A DNA stretch of 64,000 nucleotides from Caldilineaceae bacterium (lineage in GTDB: Bacteria > Chloroflexota > Anaerolineae > Caldilineales > Caldilineaceae), in the NCBI GenBank assembly GCA_022821545.1, contig JAJEDJ010000002.1:1-64000 (forward strand). The letters run 5' to 3'. Position numbers and translations under genes: made by a program. Under the pieces are notes generated by a model. The model was not told where the DNA came from. It was given only the letters and a program-made list of their open reading frames with translations, and ran no database searches. Shown piece by piece: positions 59,640 through 64,000 of this stretch (its first letter is position 1; the number at the start of each line of letters is the position of its first letter).

Positions 59640-60877
59640 ATCGCGCCCCTACCATGCTGGCCGGCGCGGCTGAGGCGGTCATCACGTGCGTGAAGGACAG
59701 GCCGGCCGTCTATGATGACCTGTTTGCGCGCGCACTGGTTCTTGGCGCAGATGACGACCGCTTTGCCATCGTTGCCGCAGACATGGGGACGTTCAGCGTC
59801 GAGTATGCAGACGAGCTTGTACGGCGCATCGAGCGGACGACGGATATCCCAAGCGGCAACATCATCATCACCACAACGCAGACGCACAATGCGCCAGGCG
59901 TTGACGGGCGCGAAATGACGCCTGAGGCGGGGGCGTGGCTGTCCGACTGCATTGCCGGGCTAGTGCAGCGCGCCAGCGGTGAGCTGCGGCCTTGCGTGCT
60001 GAAGGCGGGCCGCGCGCCTGTGCAGATCGGATACAACCGGCGCCTGATGCAAGGCGGCGAAATCGTGATGGCGCCGAATCCCGACGGCGCGATAGTGCCG
60101 TGGGTGGACGTTCTCGAGGCGAAGGATGCGGACGGCAGGCGGATTGCAGCGCTCTTCTCACACGCCGCCCATCCCGTGATCGTCCACTGGCTGAGCGAGG
60201 AGATCGGGCCGGACTTTCCGGGCTACGCGGTCATGCATTTGCGCGCCTTGCTGGCAAGAGAAGGCGAGCCTGAGGGCGTATTCATGTTCGCGCAAGGCTG
60301 TTGCGGCGACATCAACGGCCATCCTTTGCGCGGCGGTTTCGGAGCGTGTGAAGCCGCCGGACTCTCGTTAGCGTTTGCCGTCACGCGGGCGCTGGCCGAC
60401 GCGCGGCCGGTTGCGCCCGGCGCGCTCAAAGCGCGCTCGCTCGATCTGCCCCTTCCTCTGGAAGAGCCGCCGACAGCAGCCGAATGCAGGGAGGCGCTGG
60501 CGGAGGACCCGGACAGCACGCGCTTTCGCGAGCTGCTGTCAGTTGCCGAGAGCGGCGAGCGGCAGTTTCATCCGCTTTCGATGAGAGCGCTGGCCGTCGG
60601 CGACGCGCTGTGTTTGCTCACGTTTACCGCCGAGATGTTTGCAGAGTACCAACTGTACACAGACGCGGTGTCGCCCTTCCGGCATACGTTTGTCTTCAGC
60701 CACACCAATGGGATAACAGGGTACTTGGCGACCGAAGAGGACTATGATCTGGGGCCCGCCGGCGGCTACGAGTCCTGGGGTTATCCAACGCGGAACCCGC
60801 CCTGGCTGCCGCCGCAACCGCAGGTTGAACGGTTGGTCCGTGAGGGGATCACGAGACTTCTGGGCGAACTCTTGTGA
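59636..60877 (+). CDS. Neutral/alkaline ceramidase-like (N-terminal domain) hydrolase
   Basis: A 413-residue protein like the catalytic N-terminal part of neutral ceramidases. Zinc/active-site marks: TTTQTHNAPGVDGRE, ALFSHAAHPVIVHWLSEE, EIGPDFPGYAVMHL and FAQGCCGDINGHPLRGG. It has no signal peptide and no C-terminal Ig-like domain, so a small cytosolic amide or ester substrate, not ceramide, is likely (inferred). FAEYQLYTDAVSPFRHTFVF fits the family tail. Coupled to the CocE gene (ATGA). Confidence 0.75.
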   Translation: MNRAPTMLAGAAEAVITCVKDRPAVYDDLFARALVLGADDDRFAIVAADMGTFSVEYADELVRRIERTTDIPSGNIIITTTQTHNAPGVDGREMTPEAGAWLSDCIAGLVQRASGELRPCVLKAGRAPVQIGYNRRLMQGGEIVMAPNPDGAIVPWVDVLEAKDADGRRIAALFSHAAHPVIVHWLSEEIGPDFPGYAVMHLRALLAREGEPEGVFMFAQGCCGDINGHPLRGGFGACEAAGLSLAFAVTRALADARPVAPGALKARSLDLPLPLEEPPTAAECREALAEDPDSTRFRELLSVAESGERQFHPLSMRALAVGDALCLLTFTAEMFAEYQLYTDAVSPFRHTFVFSHTNGITGYLATEEDYDLGPAGGYESWGYPTRNPPWLPPQPQVERLVREGITRLLGELL

Positions 60878-60965
60878 TAGGGGCCCCCGGAAACTGAACG
60901 TTTGCACGCCCTCTTCAGCAGGTCCTTTCAGTCACCCGTTTGCCAATGATGGAGAAAGAACTGTA

Positions 60966-62213
60966 ATGTCCAGCAAATCAAGGCCGGAGTTCGGGCCTTA
61001 CTACATGCCCGACAAGTGGTGCCTGGATCGCTACATGCATACCGAGGAGGTGCGCAGCACGCTGGATCTGCCTGCCAGGTTTTATGTGCGCGACACCACG
61101 ATCCGCGAGGGCGAGGAGACGCCCGGACTGTCGATGACGACGCGAGACAAAGTGCGGATCGCCGAAAAGCTGTACGAGGCTGGCGTGCAGCAGGTCGATA
61201 TCGGCTATGTCGGCGCACAGCAGGGCCACTACGATATAGCCAAACTGATCAGGCGCGAGATCCCGAAACTGGCGATCACCGGCTTTGCCCGCGTCTGGTC
61301 CACGGACTGGCAGAGGGACGTGGACCGGTGCCAGGAGCTTGAAGTGGCGCAGGTCGACGTTCTTCAGCATCCGATCCTGATCTGGGCGTCGGATGAACAG
61401 GTCATGGAGCTTGGCCCGGCAAGGGAGGCGCTGATCCCGCGCACGGTTGAAGTGATCGAGTATGCAAAGCGCTGCGGACTGCGCGTGGCCTACGGTCATC
61501 CCGACGTATCGCGCACGCCGTGGGAGATACTGCAGGAGTTTTACTCGGTTACGGCGCGGGCCGGCATCGACCTGCTGATCCTCTACGAAGACGGCTACGG
61601 ATGCCCGCCGGGCGTGCAGCATCTTGTGCGCAGGATACGCGATCTGGTCGACGTGCCGCTGATGATCCACTGCCATGACGATCTCGGTTTGGGCACGGCC
61701 AATGTGCTGACCGCGGTGGGCGCGGGCGCGGAGGCGGCGGATCTGGTCGTCAACGGTCTGGGTGACAAGGGCGGCCTCACCAAAATGGAGGAGGTCGTCG
61801 TCGCGCTGGAGACGCACTACGGCCTTTCCACGGGTATCCGGCTGGAGAAGCTGACAGAGTTGTCCAGGTTCGTTGAGGAAGTTACAGGATTCAGGCGCCA
61901 GATCAATAAGCCGCTGGTAGGGGAAAACGCCTACATTCACGAGGCTGAACTTCATGTCTACTGCATCGTCAAGGGGTTGTGGGAAGCAATGGAGGGCGTC
62001 CACCCGCACGTGATCGGTCAGGAGCGGACGGTCGTTTTCGGCAGCACGACTTTGCACGGCGAAGCGGTGCGCGCCCGATTGGACGTGACCGGGCATCGGT
62101 ACAATTCGCGGGACGTTGAATCGATCCTGGACAAGCTGCGAGAGCGCTTGCAGACGCAGCCGTCCCTCACGTTGGAGGAGTTCGACGAGCTGGCGCGGAC
62201 GGTCCTTGCGTAA
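60966..62213 (+). CDS. HMGL/isopropylmalate-synthase-like lyase
   Basis: A 415-residue DRE-TIM metallolyase. The Arg-Asp pair is in FYVRDTTIREGEETPGLSM, metal His ligands in LMIHCHDDLGLGTANV, and NGLGDKGGLTKMEEVVVAL carries the lid. The family includes homocitrate, isopropylmalate and citramalate synthases and HMG-CoA lyase. There is no LeuA-type regulatory domain. ATG 60966 is the first methionine of the fold; a longer in-frame reading from 60744 overlaps the ceramidase-like gene and lacks similarity. Likely an aldol step in the cluster's pathway. Confidence 0.85.
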   Translation: MSSKSRPEFGPYYMPDKWCLDRYMHTEEVRSTLDLPARFYVRDTTIREGEETPGLSMTTRDKVRIAEKLYEAGVQQVDIGYVGAQQGHYDIAKLIRREIPKLAITGFARVWSTDWQRDVDRCQELEVAQVDVLQHPILIWASDEQVMELGPAREALIPRTVEVIEYAKRCGLRVAYGHPDVSRTPWEILQEFYSVTARAGIDLLILYEDGYGCPPGVQHLVRRIRDLVDVPLMIHCHDDLGLGTANVLTAVGAGAEAADLVVNGLGDKGGLTKMEEVVVALETHYGLSTGIRLEKLTELSRFVEEVTGFRRQINKPLVGENAYIHEAELHVYCIVKGLWEAMEGVHPHVIGQERTVVFGSTTLHGEAVRARLDVTGHRYNSRDVESILDKLRERLQTQPSLTLEEFDELARTVLA

Positions 62214-62251
62214 CAGGCTATGAACAAGCAACCCGCTGTCAGGGAACTATT

Positions 62252-63181
62252 GTGTCCATTCTGATCTTAGGCGGAACCGGGCTAATCGGCTCCAGGTTGA
62301 CCAGGCGTCTGGTCAGCCTGGGCCAGCGCGTTGTCTGCTTCGATCTCTATCCCGATTACCGCGCTGTGGCCGGCCTCGACAGTGTGGAGATCGTCGTGGC
62401 AGACGTTACCCGTTTCGAGGACATCATCGCCGCGATCCGGAAGTACGACGTAGAAAGGATCGTCAACCTCGCCTATATCCTGCCACCGGAATCCGAGGAG
62501 AAGCTGCAACTGGCGATGCGGGTAAACCAGATGGGCATGAACAATGTATTCGAGGCGGCGCGGCTGATGGGAATTCGACGCGTAGTTTACGCCTCGACCA
62601 TCGCCGTCTACGGTCTGCAGGACTCTTTTGGCGACCGCAAAGTTACGGAGGATGATCACTGCTACCCCGTTACGGTTTACATGGCGCACAAATTGTGGAA
62701 TGAGTTTATGGCGGCCAAATACATGGAGCGCTATGGAATGCAGATTCCCGGACTACGCATCGCGAACGTGGCCGCGCCGGGGCGGACGAAGGGCTTTTCT
62801 GCCTGGCAGAGCAGGTGTATCGACGAGCTGGCCGCGGGAAACCCGTTTACGATTCCCTCACGCCGCGATCAGAGGCTGCTCATCATTCACGTGGACGATA
62901 CGGCGGACCTGTTTGCCAGACTCTGTTTGCAGGAGCAGCTGAACTACGCGGTCTACAATTCGTTGGCCTATGAGATCACGGCGCAGGAGTGGGCTGACGC
63001 CATTCAGACGCATCTGCCGGATGCCAGGATCACGTTTGACGAATCGGCGCCCGATCAGCCCAATATTTACAACTGGTCGACCCGGCGCATCGAGCGGGAG
63101 TTAGATGCACGAATTTCCCCGCTGGAGGAGGTGATCCGGCGGCACATTGATGAAGCGCTCGCGCGCACGGCCGGCGTGTGA
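62252..63181 (+). CDS. NAD-dependent epimerase/dehydratase family protein
   Basis: A 309-residue extended SDR. The nucleotide loop is ILILGGTGLIGSRLTRRLVS, followed by Asp in VCFDLYPDY. The active-site Ser is in VVYASTIAVYG and the Tyr-x-x-x-Lys in VTVYMAHKLWNEF. Similar to UDP-glucose 4-epimerase-like proteins of unknown substrate. The start is GTG 62252. It follows the lyase by 38 bases. Confidence 0.85.
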   Translation: MSILILGGTGLIGSRLTRRLVSLGQRVVCFDLYPDYRAVAGLDSVEIVVADVTRFEDIIAAIRKYDVERIVNLAYILPPESEEKLQLAMRVNQMGMNNVFEAARLMGIRRVVYASTIAVYGLQDSFGDRKVTEDDHCYPVTVYMAHKLWNEFMAAKYMERYGMQIPGLRIANVAAPGRTKGFSAWQSRCIDELAAGNPFTIPSRRDQRLLIIHVDDTADLFARLCLQEQLNYAVYNSLAYEITAQEWADAIQTHLPDARITFDESAPDQPNIYNWSTRRIERELDARISPLEEVIRRHIDEALARTAGV

Positions 63182-63214
63182 AGAGGAGAGGCAGGCTCGT
63201 TCAGGAGATCAGTT

Positions 63215-64000
63215 GTGCCGGTAAGGGTGGGGAAGGTAATGCGTTTAGCGAACAAGGTCGCGGTAATTACGGGAGGCGCGCGCGGGATCGGCAAGGCGAT
63301 CAGTCTTGCGTTCGCCCGTGAGGGCGCGGACGTGGTGGTTGGTTACCATACCTCCGCCGAGAAAGCACGCACGGTGCAGGACGAGATTGAGGCCTTGGGG
63401 CGGCGGGCGTTGACCTGCCGGGCAGATATCTCGAACCGCTCCCAGGTAGAGCAGTTGATGCGTACAGCCGCCGAAGCACTGGGACGGATCGATATTCTTG
63501 CCAATGTCGCCGGCATCACGCTAAGGTCGGCGATGGAGGAGTTGAGCGAGGAGGATTGGGACCGGGTGATTGACACCAATCTGAAGGGCGTCTTCCTGTG
63601 CAGCCAGGCAGCGGCACAGTTTATGATTAGGCAGGGCGGCGGCAACATCATCAACATCGGTTCGGTTTCCGGCCTCGCGGCGCATTACAACAGAGGGGCA
63701 TACGGCCCCAGCAAGGCGGCGGTCGCCATGCTATCCAAGGTGATGGCGGTGGAGTGGGCAGACCGCAATATCCGAGTAAACACGATCCATCCCGGCACGA
63801 CCGAGACGGAGATGACCGACTACTCCTACCCGACTGCGGAGATGCGCGCCAAACGGGAGCAGACGATCCCCCAGAACCGCTTTGTCCAGCCGGAGGAGGT
63901 TGCGGCCGCGGCCGTCTTTCTGGCATCGGATGACGCCGCCGCGATCACCGGCCATTCGCTGGTCATTGACGGCGGGTTTCAGAACAGTCTTTTTCAATTG
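63215..64000 (+). CDS. SDR-family oxidoreductase (FabG-like), partial at window end
   Basis: The frame is open to the last base, so the 3' end is missing; at least 254 residues are visible. Classical SDR marks: VAVITGGARGIGKAISLAFA, NVAG in ILANVAGITL, catalytic Ser in NIINIGSVSG, Tyr-x-x-x-Lys in RGAYGPSKAAVAM, and ASDDAAAITGHSLVIDGGF near the end. GTG 63215 has GGAG 8 bases upstream; ATG 63239 is in frame and also possible. Function: NAD(P)-dependent reduction of a keto group, in the same strand unit as the lyase and epimerase. Almost complete by comparison with FabG (~245-255 aa). Confidence 0.85.
   Translation, partial: MPVRVGKVMRLANKVAVITGGARGIGKAISLAFAREGADVVVGYHTSAEKARTVQDEIEALGRRALTCRADISNRSQVEQLMRTAAEALGRIDILANVAGITLRSAMEELSEEDWDRVIDTNLKGVFLCSQAAAQFMIRQGGGNIINIGSVSGLAAHYNRGAYGPSKAAVAMLSKVMAVEWADRNIRVNTIHPGTTETEMTDYSYPTAEMRAKREQTIPQNRFVQPEEVAAAAVFLASDDAAAITGHSLVIDGGFQNSLFQL

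Noticed and set aside
60744..60965. N-terminal extension of the HMGL-like protein
   Set aside because: The extension overlaps the ceramidase-like gene, is Arg/Gly/Trp-rich and lacks similarity; ATG 60966 begins the fold.
1..64000. tRNA, rRNA or riboswitch elements (including a cobalamin riboswitch before the diol dehydratase)
   Set aside because: No tRNA cloverleaf, rRNA segment or B12-box-like sequence was recognised by reading; a covariance-model search would be needed to exclude weak ones.

Overview
The window is a high-GC bacterial chromosome segment. Its mix of Uma2-family genes, many sugar ABC importers with 'AAC-x-P' lipoprotein signals, phytanoyl-CoA dioxygenases, enolase-superfamily dehydratases, tagaturonate epimerase and a fused diol dehydratase is most like Chloroflexota (Caldilineales/Anaerolineae type). 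That placement is inferred from gene content. No rRNA, tRNA, CRISPR array, transposase or origin was recognised.

Layout. 0.4-8.8 kb: small decayed toxin-antitoxin pieces (hicA remnant/hicB, an orphan antitoxin-like gene, a truncated MNT nucleotidyltransferase) lie between sugar-acid enzymes: a rhamnonate-dehydratase-like enolase-superfamily protein, a LarA-like racemase, UxaE and a class III aminotransferase. 8.76-15.9 kb: a B12-dependent diol dehydratase with fused large and medium subunits. Its small subunit gene is 4.4 kb away because two AT-richer genes sit between them: a SIR2-like/STAND ATPase of 1135 aa and a HEPN-like protein. This looks like a defence cassette inside a metabolic operon and is the best candidate for an undescribed system. 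16-20.5 kb: an ABC exporter, a D-cysteine desulfhydrase-family enzyme behind a 21-bp tandem repeat, and a beta-propeller protein.

20.6-57.7 kb: six carbohydrate ABC importers (20.6-24.4, 26.0-29.2, 34.3-37.6, 45.9-49.3, 49.4-52.8 and 54.6-57.7 kb). Each has one substrate-binding lipoprotein and two permeases, and none has an ATPase gene, so a shared ATPase elsewhere is likely. Between them are GH67 alpha-glucuronidase-like and GH127 arabinofuranosidase-like glycosidases, an MDR dehydrogenase, a second enolase-superfamily dehydratase, a short MetE-like protein, a HigA antitoxin with a probable higB remnant, an HpcH/HpaI aldolase and three Gfo/Idh/MocA oxidoreductases. Four of the five operons in which the binding-protein gene comes first carry a strong hairpin just after it.

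52.98-64.0 kb: a small unknown gene, an IclR regulator, then importer six followed on the same strand by a CocE/NonD hydrolase, a ceramidase-like hydrolase, an HMGL/isopropylmalate-synthase-like lyase, a sugar-nucleotide-epimerase-like protein and an SDR that runs off the end. This reads as one uptake-and-degradation unit.

Overall the region appears specialised for taking up and breaking down plant- or algal-type uronates, rhamnose/arabinose derivatives and related acids.
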